From assembly GCF_000143845.1 (NCBI RefSeq), contig NC_014363.1, positions 1,907,186 through 1,971,185 of the forward strand: a stretch of 64,000 bases of DNA. The letters run 5' to 3'. Made by a program: the position numbers and the translations under genes. The notes under the pieces are model-generated. The model was not told the origin of the DNA and searched no databases. It saw only the letters and a list, made by a program, of their open reading frames with translations. Each line of letters opens with the position of its first letter. Positions within the stretch are counted from its first letter, which is position 1. This document shows, in pieces, positions 52,618-61,897 of the stretch. This DNA comes from Olsenella uli DSM 7084. Lineage in GTDB: Bacteria > Actinomycetota > Coriobacteriia > Coriobacteriales > Atopobiaceae.

Positions 52618-54717
52618 CTACCTGGATGCCTTGCTGGGTGCCTTGCGGCCCCGCGCCTTGGCGGGGGCCTTCTTGTGGGGCGTCTTGGCGGGGGCCTTCG
52701 CCGGGGCAGCGCCCTTCGCCACCGAGCCCCTCTTCGTGCTCCCCTTCCTGGCAGGGGCCTTCTTCTTGGGAAGGGGGCCCGCATAGGTCAGGATCAGGCC
52801 TGCCAGAGGCGGCAGACGCAGCTCGATGGACTGGTCGCGCAGGTTCCAGGGCTCCTCCTCGCTCTTGAACCTGACGCCCTCGTTGGTGACGCCCGAGCCG
52901 CCGTACCTGAGGTCGTCCGAGTTGAGGCTCTCGACCCAATATCCCGGCTTGGGCAGGCCGACGCGGAACTGCTCGCGCGGGTTGACGTCGAAGTTGATGA
53001 GGATGACCACGTCGTCCGCGGGATCGTCGCCGTGACGCACGAACGATATGACCGACTGCTCGCTGTTGTCCGCATCTATCCACTCGAAGCCATCGGGCGT
53101 GTAGGCCCGCTGCCAAAGGGCGGGGTGCTCGTTGTAGAAGTGGTTGAGCGCAGCGACGAACGTCTGCTGGTGGGCGTGGGTCTCGTACTGGTCCGCGAGG
53201 AAATACTGGATGCCCTCGTAGTAGCGCCATTCGATGAACTGGGCGATCTCGTTGCCCATGAAGTTAAGCTTGGCGCCCGCGTGCGACATCTGGTAGAGGG
53301 CCAGCGTCCTCATGCCCGCGAACTGGCGCCAGTTGTCGCCCGGCTGGCGGGTGATGAGCGAGCACTTGCCGTGCACCACCTCGTCATGGCTGAGCGGCAG
53401 CACGAAGTTCTCGTTGAACTGGTACATGGCCGAGAAGGTCAGCAGCTTGTGGTTGCCCGGACGCCAGGGGAAGTCGGTCTGCATGTAGTGCAGGGTGTCG
53501 TTCATCCAGCCCATGTCCCACTTGAGGTGGAAGCCGAGGCCGCCATCCTGGGGAGGATAGGTGACGAGCGGCCAGGCCGTGGACTCCTCGGCGATCATCA
53601 TCACGTCCGGATAGTACTTGCCGATCGTGTCGTTGCACTGTTGGATGAAGCGGATGGAGGCGAAGTCCTCCTCGGTGCCCTTGTCGTTGAACTTCTTCTG
53701 CCGTGGGTCGTCCACCCCGAAGTTCAGGTACAGCATGCTGGTGACGCCGTCCATGCGGATGCCATCGGCATGGTACTCGCCCACCCAGTAGAGCAGGTTC
53801 GAGATGAGGAAGCTGCGCACCTCCCCGCGGTCCAAGTCGAACTTGAAGGTGCCCCAGTTGGGATGCTCCTCCTTCTCGTACAGCTTGTCACCGTTGAAGT
53901 GGACCAGGCCGTGCTCGTCGCGGCAGAAGCCGCCCGGGACCCAGTCCAGGATGACCCCGATACCCGCCTGGTGGCAGGCGTCGACGAAGTGCTTGAACTG
54001 CTTGGCCTCGCCATAGCGGGAGGTGGGGGCAAAGTAGCCCGTGACCTGGTAGCCCCAAGAGCCGTCGAAGGGGTGCTCCATCACGGGCAGGACCTCTATG
54101 TGCGAGTAGCCCATGCGCCTGACGTAGCCCACCAGCTCGTCCGAGAGCTCGTCGTAAGTCAGGTAGCTGCCGGCGTGGTCATCGCTGTCTGGGTCACCGT
54201 TGCCGGCCAGGCCGTCATCGTGACGCCTCCAGCTGCCCAGATGCACCTCGAAGATGTTGAGCGGGGACTTCATCATGTCGCGCTTGGCACGCTTGGCCAG
54301 GTAGCCCGCGTCTTTCCACGCGTAGCCCGAGAGGTCGGTCGTGCGCGATGCCGTCCCCGGGGGGCACTCCGCGTAGAACGCGTAGGGGTCGGCCTTGTAC
54401 AGGAGGTCACCATACCTGGTCTCCACCACGTACTTGTACAGGTCACCCGCGCTCACGCCCGCGACGAAGCCCGACCAGACGCCACCGTTCTCGGAGCAGG
54501 AAAGGTAATTCTTCTCGATGTCCCAGTCGTTGAAGTCGCCGATGACACGCACGCTCCTGACGTCCGGCGCCCACACGGCAAACTGGTAGCCTGCGACGCC
54601 ATCCGACGTGGCCGGGTGCGCGCCCAGCTTCTCGTAGCTGCGATACCACTCGCCCTTCGCAAGCAAGAAGAGGTCGTCGCTGGTAAGGGCCAGATCCGCA
54701 GAGGAACGGATGTCCAT
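52618..54717 (-). CDS. glgB: 1,4-alpha-glucan branching enzyme with basic C-terminal tail
   Basis: Introduces alpha-1,6 branches into glycogen. N-terminal CBM48-like domain (YQFAVWAPDVRSVRVIGDFN), GH13 barrel with GIRMDGVTSMLY (nucleophile Asp), MMIAEESTAWP (Glu) and LPLSHDEVVHGK (His-Asp), then a beta domain ending around GLILTYAGPLP. The last 50 or so residues are an Ala/Lys/Pro-rich, strongly basic, low-complexity extension (KKAPARKG, APAKAPAKTPHKKAPAKAR) like histone-H1-like or nucleoid-protein tails and not part of the normal enzyme. First gene of the glycogen block; the ATG at 54717 is internal to the conserved start. Confidence 0.95.
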   Translation of the reverse strand: MDIRSSADLALTSDDLFLLAKGEWYRSYEKLGAHPATSDGVAGYQFAVWAPDVRSVRVIGDFNDWDIEKNYLSCSENGGVWSGFVAGVSAGDLYKYVVETRYGDLLYKADPYAFYAECPPGTASRTTDLSGYAWKDAGYLAKRAKRDMMKSPLNIFEVHLGSWRRHDDGLAGNGDPDSDDHAGSYLTYDELSDELVGYVRRMGYSHIEVLPVMEHPFDGSWGYQVTGYFAPTSRYGEAKQFKHFVDACHQAGIGVILDWVPGGFCRDEHGLVHFNGDKLYEKEEHPNWGTFKFDLDRGEVRSFLISNLLYWVGEYHADGIRMDGVTSMLYLNFGVDDPRQKKFNDKGTEEDFASIRFIQQCNDTIGKYYPDVMMIAEESTAWPLVTYPPQDGGLGFHLKWDMGWMNDTLHYMQTDFPWRPGNHKLLTFSAMYQFNENFVLPLSHDEVVHGKCSLITRQPGDNWRQFAGMRTLALYQMSHAGAKLNFMGNEIAQFIEWRYYEGIQYFLADQYETHAHQQTFVAALNHFYNEHPALWQRAYTPDGFEWIDADNSEQSVISFVRHGDDPADDVVILINFDVNPREQFRVGLPKPGYWVESLNSDDLRYGGSGVTNEGVRFKSEEEPWNLRDQSIELRLPPLAGLILTYAGPLPKKKAPARKGSTKRGSVAKGAAPAKAPAKTPHKKAPAKARGRKAPSKASR

Positions 54718-54976
54718 GAGCCATCTCCCAAGGTCGCATTAAGTCCGGTCAAGACGGAAGGCACACAAAAACTACAACAGCCTGTCCCTCCATTCTATTT
54801 CATATGTGCCCAATGGGGGCGGCTCTCTTTTCTAAATGTGCCCTGATCGCTCGTCGCCCCACGCTTGCGCAGACGTGCATCCTGCTCGTGCGGGCGTATG
54901 GCTATGATTTGCAAGGGAAAGGTGATTTCCAGAGGCATGGACAGAGAGGCCTCCGGAGGCAGATGGAGGAGGGGAC
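54718..54976. promoter_or_regulatory. Divergent glgB/nth intergenic region
   Basis: This 259-bp gap must contain the promoters of the glycogen block (minus) and nth (plus). An AT-rich stretch (CATTCTATTTCATATGTG) is near 54791-54808, followed by ATGTGCCCAATGGGGGC and a second ATGTGCCC at about 54837. No confident -35/-10 pair could be assigned. Confidence 0.4.
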
Positions 54977-55672
54977 ATGCCACGCGAGTCGAAGAAGCTC
55001 AGGCGCGAGCGCGCCATCGAGTTCTGCCGGAGGATGGGCAGGCTGTATCCCCACGTCGAAAGCGCGCTGGAGTTCCATGACGCGTTCTCGCTCGTGATTT
55101 GCGTGCTGCTCTCGGCGCAGACCACCGACGTGGCCGTGAACAAGGTCACGCCCGAGCTGTTCCGCCGCTGGCCCACGCCCGAAGCCATGTCCCAGGCCGA
55201 TCCCGCAGAGCTCGGCGAGGTCATCCGCACCATCGGCTTCTGGCGCTCGAAGGCGGCGCACTGCGTCGGGGCTTCCCAGATGATCGTTGCCGACTATGGC
55301 GGGGAGGTGCCCGGCTCCATGGAGGAGCTCACACGCCTTCCCGGCGTGGGACGCAAGACGGCGAACATCGTGCTCAACAAGGCGTTCCATAGCGTCGAGG
55401 GCATTGCCGTGGACACGCACGTCTATCGCATCGCCACGCGCCTGCGCCTGACCAGCGCGCCCACGCCGCTCCAGGCGGAGCGGGACCTTCTCGAGACCAT
55501 TCCCCGCGAGCTGTGGGGGCCGGTCAACGAGCAGTGGATCCACTTCGGCCGTGAGACCTGCACGGCCCAACATGCCAAGTGCGAGGCCTGCGTCGCCGCC
55601 GATATCTGCCCTTCGGCCTTCCAGCCCAACCGCTGGTTCAAGGGCAAGACCGCGCGGGCGAGGCGTCGGTGA
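54977..55672 (+). CDS. nth: Endonuclease III
   Basis: Base-excision glycosylase/AP lyase for oxidised pyrimidines. A 231-aa HhH-GPD protein: HhH LPGVGRKTANIVL with catalytic K127, D146 in GIAVDTHVYR, and the [4Fe-4S] ligands C195, C202, C205 and C211 (C-X6-C-X2-C-X5-C). All intact. It is divergent from glgB and stands alone. Confidence 0.96.
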   Translation: MPRESKKLRRERAIEFCRRMGRLYPHVESALEFHDAFSLVICVLLSAQTTDVAVNKVTPELFRRWPTPEAMSQADPAELGEVIRTIGFWRSKAAHCVGASQMIVADYGGEVPGSMEELTRLPGVGRKTANIVLNKAFHSVEGIAVDTHVYRIATRLRLTSAPTPLQAERDLLETIPRELWGPVNEQWIHFGRETCTAQHAKCEACVAADICPSAFQPNRWFKGKTARARRR

Positions 55673-55773
55673 GGGCGGCGGGATGGACCGCACGCCCGTA
55701 TGAGACGCGGCCCCGAGGACGACGCGCGGCACCCCGCACGGCCACGCCGCCCGCGCGGGGCACCCGTTCGCCC

Positions 55774-57093
55774 CTACGCGCGGGCGAGCGCCTGGTCGAG
55801 GTCGGCGATGATGTCGTCCACGTTCTCTATGCCCACGGAGAGCCGGACGAGGTCCTCGGAGAGGTGGGCGGCCCGGAGCTGCTCGGCAGTCAGCTGGGAG
55901 TGCGTGGTGGACGCCGGATGGATGATGAGGGACTTGGCATCGCCCACGTTGGCGAGGTGCGTAAAGAGCCTCGCGTTGTCGACTACGTTCAGGCCGCCCC
56001 GTCGCCCGCCCTTGACGCCAAAGACCACGACGCCGCCAAAGCCATTGTGCAGCATGCGCGATGCCACCTCGTGGCTGGGATCGCCTTCGAGGCCCGGATA
56101 GCGCACCCAGGCAACCTTGGGGTGGCTCTCGAGGAAGCGGGCGACATCCAGGGCGTTGTCGGAGTGGCGCTGGACGCGTAGGCTCAGCGTCTCAATGCCG
56201 ATCCCGATGAGCTGGGCGGCATAGGGAGAGAGGGTGGGTCCGAAGTCCCGCAGCTTGTTGGCCAGGACGCGGGTCGAGAAGGGCGCGACGGGAGCGGAGT
56301 CGGCAAAGACCACGCCATGGTAGGAGGGGTCAGGCCGGGCGATGGTAGCGAACCGGTCGGGGTCGCGCCTCCAGTCGAACTTGCCGCTATCGACAACGGC
56401 GCCCCCCAAGGTGGCACCATGGCCGCCGATCCACTTGGTCAGCGACTCTATGACGACGGCCGCCCCATCGTCGGAGGGGCGATAGAGGTACGGGGTCGCA
56501 AAGGTGTTGTCCACGAACACGGGTACGGGCGAGGGAAGCGAGGCGGCCGCCTCGACGAGGGCGGGGACGTCCGTCACGTCGACCAGGGGGTTGCCGATGG
56601 TCTCCACGAACCAGAGCTTAGTGTTCTCCCTGGTGGCGGCGGTGAAGGCGTCGAGGTCGTTGTTCTCGACGAAAGTCGTCTCGATACCCAGGTCGCCCAA
56701 GGTGTGCAGAAAGATGTTCCAGGTGCCGCCATAGAGCGAGTCGGAGGCGACGATGTGGTCGCCCGCACCCGCCAGGTTGGTGATGGCAAGGATCTCCGCT
56801 GCATGGCCGGAGGCGACGGCAACCGCACCCGCGGCCCCCTCGATTGCGGCGATGCGCGCGGCGACGGCATCGGTGGTGGTGTTGGTCAGGCGACCGTAGA
56901 CGTTGCCGGACTTGGCGAGCGCGAACTTGGCGGCACCGTCCGCAGCGTCATCAAACTGGAACGCGGCGGAGGCGTAGATGGGCAACGCCGCAGAGCCGGT
57001 GGCGGGATCCGGCGCCAGACCGGCATGTACCTGTAGGGTATCGAAGTGCTGGGCGGGGTCTTGGGCGAAGCTGGGATCAAGCTCGAATGCCAT
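55774..57093 (-). CDS. metY: O-acetylhomoserine aminocarboxypropyltransferase (sulfhydrylase)
   Basis: PLP enzyme of the Cys/Met metabolism family that makes homocysteine from O-acetylhomoserine and sulfide. A 439-aa chain. Features: FDTLQVHAGLAPDPATGSAA, VYGRLTNTTTDA, AVAVASGHAAEILAI, FVDNTFATPYL and the PLP Lys in SLTKWIGGHGATLGG. The length and the long insert after the PLP Lys favour MetY over cystathionine synthases. It stands alone; no SAM riboswitch could be seen upstream. Confidence 0.92.
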   Translation of the reverse strand: MAFELDPSFAQDPAQHFDTLQVHAGLAPDPATGSAALPIYASAAFQFDDAADGAAKFALAKSGNVYGRLTNTTTDAVAARIAAIEGAAGAVAVASGHAAEILAITNLAGAGDHIVASDSLYGGTWNIFLHTLGDLGIETTFVENNDLDAFTAATRENTKLWFVETIGNPLVDVTDVPALVEAAASLPSPVPVFVDNTFATPYLYRPSDDGAAVVIESLTKWIGGHGATLGGAVVDSGKFDWRRDPDRFATIARPDPSYHGVVFADSAPVAPFSTRVLANKLRDFGPTLSPYAAQLIGIGIETLSLRVQRHSDNALDVARFLESHPKVAWVRYPGLEGDPSHEVASRMLHNGFGGVVVFGVKGGRRGGLNVVDNARLFTHLANVGDAKSLIIHPASTTHSQLTAEQLRAAHLSEDLVRLSVGIENVDDIIADLDQALARA

Positions 57094-57341
57094 GGCGTAC
57101 TTCCCTTCGGTGGTCGGCTATGCCGAGTATCTATCGTCAATCGCTATCATCAAATGATATCCCGTTGGAAAATCCCAGCTATATCCAGTGGCCCATCTTT
57201 CCCACAAACTATTGTTTACGCAGTTAGAACACTATTAGTTGCTTATGATCGAATGTTATCGTTTATATAGATAGCAAATTGGATTACCAAGTCTCGACCG
57301 AGGAAGCGAGCGCAGGGGGTTGGACGCCATGAGAAATCGGA

Positions 57342-57526
57342 TGCGACAAAACTGGCGGTTATGTGTATTCCCAAAGGGGCACATGTGATGCCGACGGCCC
57401 CAATCCGGACTCAATCGGTAAAAATCGGCCCCCATTCGTCTGAAAAACGACCAAATGGGGACCAAAACAGTATGTCCGATAAAGAAGTATTAGTTGTAGC
57501 CACACATAACTGCCAATTTTGTTACA
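57342..57526. mobile_element. MITE-like element with 25-bp terminal inverted repeats
   Basis: The ends 57342-57366 and 57502-57526 are inverted copies with about four mismatches, both carrying ACAAAA(C/T)TGGC and GTTATGTGT. Between them lies about 135 bp with a second nested inverted repeat (CCCCATTCGTC/GACCAAATGGGG) and paired CGGTAAAAATCGG. It contains no gene. The composition is more AT-rich than its surroundings. A non-autonomous element or a structured RNA are both possible. 57094-57341 and 57527-57621 contain no gene I can support. Confidence 0.5.
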
Positions 57527-57621
57527 TCTGGCTTTTGCTACGAGATCTCGCCCACGCCGCACAAAGCGCAACCTAATAGCCCCATCGACAGTTTCACCCG
57601 GCCACCAGTCAACCTGACAGT

Positions 57622-57643
57622 CAGCTGGTCTGGCGACCAGCTG
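57622..57643. terminator. Hairpin CAGCTGGTC/GACCAGCTG downstream of rubrerythrin
   Basis: A perfect 9-bp stem with a 4-nt TGGC loop, 15 bp past the rubrerythrin stop. No T-run follows, so it could be a terminator or an mRNA-stabilising hairpin. Confidence 0.55.
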
Positions 57644-57657
57644 GTCCGATGGCGAGG

Positions 57658-58203
57658 CTAGTAGTTGATGGACTGCTCCTCGAAATAAGACTGCGGGTGA
57701 TTGCAGACCGGGCAGACGCTCGGAGCGACGGGGCCAATGTGCAGGTGGCCACAATTGAGGCACTTCCACACCTTGACGCCCTCGCGGTCGAAGACCTCAC
57801 CCTTCTCGACGCGCTCGACCAGCTTGTTGTAACGCTCCTCGTGGTGCTTCTCGACTTCGCCAACCAGACGGAACTTGGCGGCGATCTCTGCGAAGCCCTC
57901 CTGCTCGGCGGTGGCAGCGAAGCCGGGATACATGCTGGTCCACTCGTCGTTTTCGCCCGCAGCGGCATCCTTGAGGTTGGTCAGGGTCTCGGGCACGGTC
58001 CCGCCATGCAGGTACTTGAACCACATCTTGGCATGCTCGCGCTCGTTGCCTGAGGTCTCGGCGAAGATGTTGGAGATCTGGACGTAGCCGTCCTTCTTGG
58101 CCCTGCTGGCATAGTAGGCGTACTTGTTAGTTGCCATGGACTCGCCGGCAAAGGCCGCCTCGAGGTTCCTCTTGGTCTGCGAGCTCTCGAAATCGACTGC
58201 CAT
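57658..58203 (-). CDS. Rubrerythrin
   Basis: Non-haem diiron peroxidase that detoxifies hydrogen peroxide in anaerobes. A 181-aa protein: ferritin-like four-helix domain with [17 protein letters not shown] and [17 protein letters not shown] (first ExxH), then [13 protein letters not shown], and a C-terminal rubredoxin domain [10 protein letters not shown] with CPVCNHP. All metal ligands are present. AGGAG precedes the ATG at 58203. Its presence supports an anaerobic or microaerophilic lifestyle. Confidence 0.95.
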   Translation of the reverse strand: MAVDFESSQTKRNLEAAFAGESMATNKYAYYASRAKKDGYVQISNIFAETSGNEREHAKMWFKYLHGGTVPETLTNLKDAAAGENDEWTSMYPGFAATAEQEGFAEIAAKFRLVGEVEKHHEERYNKLVERVEKGEVFDREGVKVWKCLNCGHLHIGPVAPSVCPVCNHPQSYFEEQSINY

Positions 58204-58283
58204 GCGCAAGCTCCTCTCTCGTTGGTTTGCAGCATCACTCCCCCGTGACGCGTGCCTGTCGCTAGCGTAACACCCGCCATTGC

Positions 58284-59156
58284 CTATGCAAGCCAGATAC
58301 CGTCGCGCAGACGGCAAAAACCCTCTTTGGCCAGCTCCCCGAGGATCGACTCCACGTCCGCGACCGAAAGGCACGTCCTCCCCCTTCTCTCCTCCCGCTC
58401 GCCCAGCTCGTCGGCGATGGCGGCAGCGCTCGCACCACCTCGGGTGTCCGTGCGATGGGCCAGCAGGATGCGAACGACCTCCGCGCGCTTCTGGCGATGG
58501 CTCCCCTCGAACTTGGACTGGCGCACATGGGAGGCGGAGCGGCGCGAGGGGTTGGGCAGCGTTCGCTTGAGGTACGCACCGTAGTCGAGAAGCGCGTAGT
58601 ACCAGGTGCGCGGGTCGTCGTTGGGATCGCTGTCGTCCATGGGGCAGCTACGCTCCACCAGCGGCAGCAACTCGCGATCCGTCACGTCGACGGCATCCGG
58701 GTAAAGCTCGTGGATGAAGACGGAGCGCACGTTGGTCTCGAGGTAGACGCCGGGAAGGTTATAGGAGAAGGCTCGGATGCCCGCCGCCGTCGCAGGACCG
58801 ATGCCAGGCAGGGCGAGGAGGTCCGCATACGCGCGCGGCATCTGGCCTCCCCGCGCGGAGACCATGCCCGCCGCCTTCCAGAGCGAGAGCGCACGCCGGT
58901 TGTAGCCCATGCCCTGCCACTCCTCCAGCACGTCGGCCGAGTCCGCCGCGGCAAGTGCATCCGGGGTGGGGAAGAGCTCCACCCAGCGCTGCCAGCGGCC
59001 ATCCACACGCGTGACCTGGGTCTGCTGGAGCATGACCTCGGAGATCCAGACCTGGTATGGGTCACGGGTCCTGCGCCACGGGAGGTCGCGGTAGAGCTCG
59101 GCGCCGCGTGCGAGCACAAGACGCCTGAACGACTCGAGCGTCGGGTCCTCTCCCAT
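58284..59156 (-). CDS. MutY-like HhH-GPD adenine glycosylase, lacking the Fe-S cluster
   Basis: A 290-aa HhH-GPD DNA glycosylase. [11 protein letters not shown] with E40, the MutY catalytic Glu, and Hh[10 protein letters not shown] at 116-124 place it with MutY. Two features differ: the family LDGNV Asp motif is replaced by LETNV at 139-143, and the four-Cys [4Fe-4S] motif is absent, with a basic segment in its place. There is no NUDIX-like C-terminal domain; instead a short helical C-terminus ([11 protein letters not shown]). It probably still acts on mismatched or damaged adenine but could have another substrate. It lies 6 bp downstream of an Rrf2 regulator, so they are coupled. Confidence 0.82.
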   Translation of the reverse strand: MGEDPTLESFRRLVLARGAELYRDLPWRRTRDPYQVWISEVMLQQTQVTRVDGRWQRWVELFPTPDALAAADSADVLEEWQGMGYNRRALSLWKAAGMVSARGGQMPRAYADLLALPGIGPATAAGIRAFSYNLPGVYLETNVRSVFIHELYPDAVDVTDRELLPLVERSCPMDDSDPNDDPRTWYYALLDYGAYLKRTLPNPSRRSASHVRQSKFEGSHRQKRAEVVRILLAHRTDTRGGASAAAIADELGEREERRGRTCLSVADVESILGELAKEGFCRLRDGIWLA

Positions 59157-59162
59157 GCGGGC

Positions 59163-59654
59163 CTACCGGGCGCTGGGCACGTCGCGTGGCGCCTCGGAGG
59201 CGTCGGCCAGGCGGAAGTGGCTGCCCTCGTCCAGCATGGGATGCTTGTGCTCACAGACAACCTGGTAGAGGGTAACGGAGTCGAAGTAGTCACGCAGGAT
59301 GCGCTCGGCCTCGCACCAGATGGGGTTGTAGTGGCACTCGGAGCGGAAGGGGCAGGGGCCCTCGTGGCCGCCCACAGTGTCGCAGGAGGAGATGTAGATG
59401 GGTCCCTGGATAGCCTCGACGACCTGACGGACCGTGGTCCGTCGCGGGTCGACGGCAAGCCTCATGCCTCCCCGCGAGCCGCGCGTGCTCTCGATGATCC
59501 CGGCGCGCACGAGATCATGCTGGATGGAGCGGGCGAACGAGTAGGGTATGTTGTCCTTCTCCGATGCAGCGCGCACGGAGATGATGCCGCCTTCGCTGCG
59601 CACGAGCTCGGAGAGCATGCGCAGCGCATAGTCCGTCTTCCTGGAGATGTCCAC
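59163..59654 (-). CDS. Rrf2-family transcriptional regulator with four-Cys motif
   Basis: A 163-aa regulator. N-terminal winged helix (RKTDYALRMLSELVRSEGG and ESTRGSRGGMRLAVDP), then cysteines at 91, 101, 107 and 114 (SSCDTVGGHEGPC, SECHYNPIWC) that could hold an iron-sulfur cluster, as in IscR/NsrR-type members. The spacing is longer than in IscR, so cluster binding is inference. Followed at 6 bp by the MutY-like gene, suggesting redox or nitrosative control of a repair gene. Confidence 0.9.
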   Translation of the reverse strand: MDISRKTDYALRMLSELVRSEGGIISVRAASEKDNIPYSFARSIQHDLVRAGIIESTRGSRGGMRLAVDPRRTTVRQVVEAIQGPIYISSCDTVGGHEGPCPFRSECHYNPIWCEAERILRDYFDSVTLYQVVCEHKHPMLDEGSHFRLADASEAPRDVPSAR

Positions 59655-59735
59655 GTTGGCACCCTTCCTTCGAGAGGCGCGGCACCCGACCGCAGCCCCT
59701 GGTCACTTCCGGTCCGACCACCTGCCGTCCATCGC

Positions 59736-60434
59736 CTACTTCCAGTCTAGGATCTCCCAGTTGCGTTTCTTGGACGTATGCTTGAGCGATGCGCCGGGAC
59801 TCACCGCGAACGGCTTGTCTGCGGCACCGAGCAGGTCCTTGTCCGAATGGTGGTCGCCATACGCATAGGCGATCACCCAGTTCCCCTTGCCCAGATGCTC
59901 ATCCGCCCAGCGCACCACGGCGCGCGTCTTGGCGGGGCCCGCCACGACTTCGCCCTCCACCTCGCCGGTGTAGCCTCCGTCCGCGCTTCGCTCCATGTCG
60001 GTTGCCACCAGGCCGTCAACGCCCAGGTATTGGGCAGCAGCCTGGGCGATGTCTCGAAACGTCGCCGAGACGAGCAGCGTCACGCAGCCCTCGTCCCTAC
60101 AGTGCCGCACCTCGTCCATCGCCGCAGGGCGATAGCGCCTGAGCAGCACCGCATCATGGAAGCCGCGCATGAGGGCACGGACCTCGCCGGGAGTGCGTTC
60201 GGACAGCGCCGAGAAGATGATCTCGCGGGACTCGTTCTGGCGATACGGCAGGTGCAGGACGTAGCGGGCGCCCCACCAACCCAGTCGCAACGCACTTGAA
60301 AGCGAGAGGTAGCCGCGAGCGAAGAGGTAGCGCGAGAAGAGCGAGCCCGACTGGCCGCTGATCGTGGTGCCGTCGAAGTCGAAGACGGCGAGGCGGGCCG
60401 GGTTCTGTGGGCTGTAAGTCCTCTGCTGGGGCAC
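59736..60434 (-). CDS. HAD-IB family hydrolase (SerB-like phosphatase)
   Basis: A 232-aa HAD phosphatase. Motif I VFDFDGTTISGQSG with nucleophile D19 and D21, motif II TLLVSATFRD with Ser, and motif III AYGDHHSDKDLL are all present. The IB cap subdomain is helical (RYLFARGYLSLSSALRLG). Substrate unknown; relatives include phosphoserine and lipid phosphatases. The GTG at 60434, preceded by GAGAGGAA, is the best start; upstream sequence in the same frame runs into tRNA-Asp and is not coding. Confidence 0.85.
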   Translation of the reverse strand: MPQQRTYSPQNPARLAVFDFDGTTISGQSGSLFSRYLFARGYLSLSSALRLGWWGARYVLHLPYRQNESREIIFSALSERTPGEVRALMRGFHDAVLLRRYRPAAMDEVRHCRDEGCVTLLVSATFRDIAQAAAQYLGVDGLVATDMERSADGGYTGEVEGEVVAGPAKTRAVVRWADEHLGKGNWVIAYAYGDHHSDKDLLGAADKPFAVSPGASLKHTSKKRNWEILDWK

Positions 60435-60552
60435 GCGGTTCCTCTCTGACGGGCTCTTGCGCAAGCCAGCCGTGGCATGCGCAGGGTAAAGTGTATGCCA
60501 GCGGTGGCATATATGGGACGCAAATCCTGCCTTTGGCAGACAATTCCGCAGG

Positions 60553-60586
60553 CAGAAAAAGGGACCCCGGATGCACCGAGGTCCCC
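60553..60586 (-). terminator. Rho-independent terminator of the tRNA-Asp unit
   Basis: On the minus strand GGGACCTCGG/CCGGGGTCCC with a TGCAT loop is followed by TTTTTCTGCC, directly after the second tRNA-Asp. Confidence 0.9.
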
Positions 60587-60597
60587 AGACAGGCGAA

Positions 60598-60674
<77 letters not shown>

Positions 60675-60681
60675 GAACAAG

Positions 60682-60707
60682 AGAGCCCCGGTCGCCCGAG
60701 GCTCTCG
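60682..60707 (-). terminator. Hairpin between the two tRNA-Asp genes
   Basis: On the minus strand GAGAGCCTCGG pairs with CCGGGGCTCTC around GCGA, followed by TTGTT. It may be a processing hairpin or a weak terminator. Confidence 0.6.
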
Positions 60708-60718
60708 AAGGCTACGAA

Positions 60719-60795
<77 letters not shown>

Positions 60796-60951
60796 GTTCA
60801 TCAGTGCGGGAGTAATAATACACAGGAGGGCCGCGTCTTGTCCACCCCTTTTTTGCATGCGGCGCCCTACATACCCTCTGCACAACGCCCCAGTCCCGCC
60901 GCCTCGCGGCAGGGCGACGTCGCTGCGGCCGCACCCGCCGGCGCAGCCGCG

Positions 60952-61866
60952 CTACGCCAGCGCGACCGTCGTCGTGCTGCCACTCGAGTCCGTGACGACG
61001 AGGTTGGGGTCCTCGAGCGAGACCGAGACGAGCTCCCCCTGGCCACCGACTGCGTTGCCGTCGGCATCGACCACCTGCGTGGGCAGGCCACCGGCACCCA
61101 TCGTGTACGCGATGACGTCCCAGCTCCCGTCAGAGAGGTTCTCGGGGATGACGAGGGCGCCGTTGTACAGGACGAGCTGGACCGGAGTTCCGCTCAGCGT
61201 GAAGAGCGTGGTACTGGAGCCGCTGGTCGATGAGGCCGACTGCGAAACGAGGTCATAGCCGCCCGTATCGTTCTGCTTGAGGTAGTACCGGGTGCCGCGG
61301 TACTCGATGGCACCCTCGATGGCCGTCTGGGTCTGCTCGACCTCCTGCTGGGGCGTCTCGGCGGGCTTGAAGGTCATGATGCGCTGGAACAGGAAGGCCC
61401 CGCCGCAGAGGAGGGCGACGACGAGCAGCGCGATGGGGATGATGATGCGCCTGTCCCCCCTGACCTTGGTCTCATGGCGCTCGAACTGCGGCGCGTGTGC
61501 GCCATGCAGGCGCATGTCGCCGCCCAGGCCGGCCCGGCCCCGCAAGTTCGCCGAGTTCGGGGAGGTGCGCGAGACATTTTCCCTGTTCTCGACGGTGGCG
61601 CCTTCCCCCACCTCGATGCGACGGAACGAACCCGTCGCGGCGGGATCCAGCACGGGACGCGGCGCGTCCTGCTCGGTCGAGTCGCTGCCTATGACGGGAA
61701 GGGCCTCGCGCAGGTTCGCGCGGCGCTCGTCGGCTCCCGGGAAGCGCTGGGCCGCAGGGGCAGCCTGCTGCCGCGTGGATGCGCGCGACGGGCGTGCGCC
61801 GCCCGAGCCCGCGGCGTGCCTGCCGTGGCGCGGCGCGGACGAGCTGCCGCTTGCGTGCTGGGACAT
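60952..61866 (-). CDS. Hypothetical single-pass membrane protein
   Basis: A 304-aa protein with a long, low-complexity basic N-terminus (cytoplasmic, about 1-138), one membrane helix at about 141-160 (IIIPIALLVVALLCGGAFLF) and an extracytoplasmic domain of about 140 residues with a Ser/Thr-rich linker (SQSASSTSGSSTTL) and beta-strand pattern (VQLVLYNGALVIPENL). The family is not recognised. It follows recR in the same direction with a 31-bp gap, so it may share its transcript. Confidence 0.75.
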   Translation of the reverse strand: MSQHASGSSSAPRHGRHAAGSGGARPSRASTRQQAAPAAQRFPGADERRANLREALPVIGSDSTEQDAPRPVLDPAATGSFRRIEVGEGATVENRENVSRTSPNSANLRGRAGLGGDMRLHGAHAPQFERHETKVRGDRRIIIPIALLVVALLCGGAFLFQRIMTFKPAETPQQEVEQTQTAIEGAIEYRGTRYYLKQNDTGGYDLVSQSASSTSGSSTTLFTLSGTPVQLVLYNGALVIPENLSDGSWDVIAYTMGAGGLPTQVVDADGNAVGGQGELVSVSLEDPNLVVTDSSGSTTTVALA

Positions 61867-61897
61867 GTCAGACCTCCTGAACGTGGGTTCTTCTCGC

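Noticed and set aside
57094-57341. SAM or cobalamin riboswitch upstream of metY
   Set aside because: I found no conserved box or pairing pattern of any known class in the leader; only AT-rich promoter-like sequence is visible.
57359-57769. 136-codon minus-strand frame in the metY-rubrerythrin gap
   Set aside because: It overlaps the real rubrerythrin 3' end in another frame, runs through the inverted-repeat element, and has no domain features.
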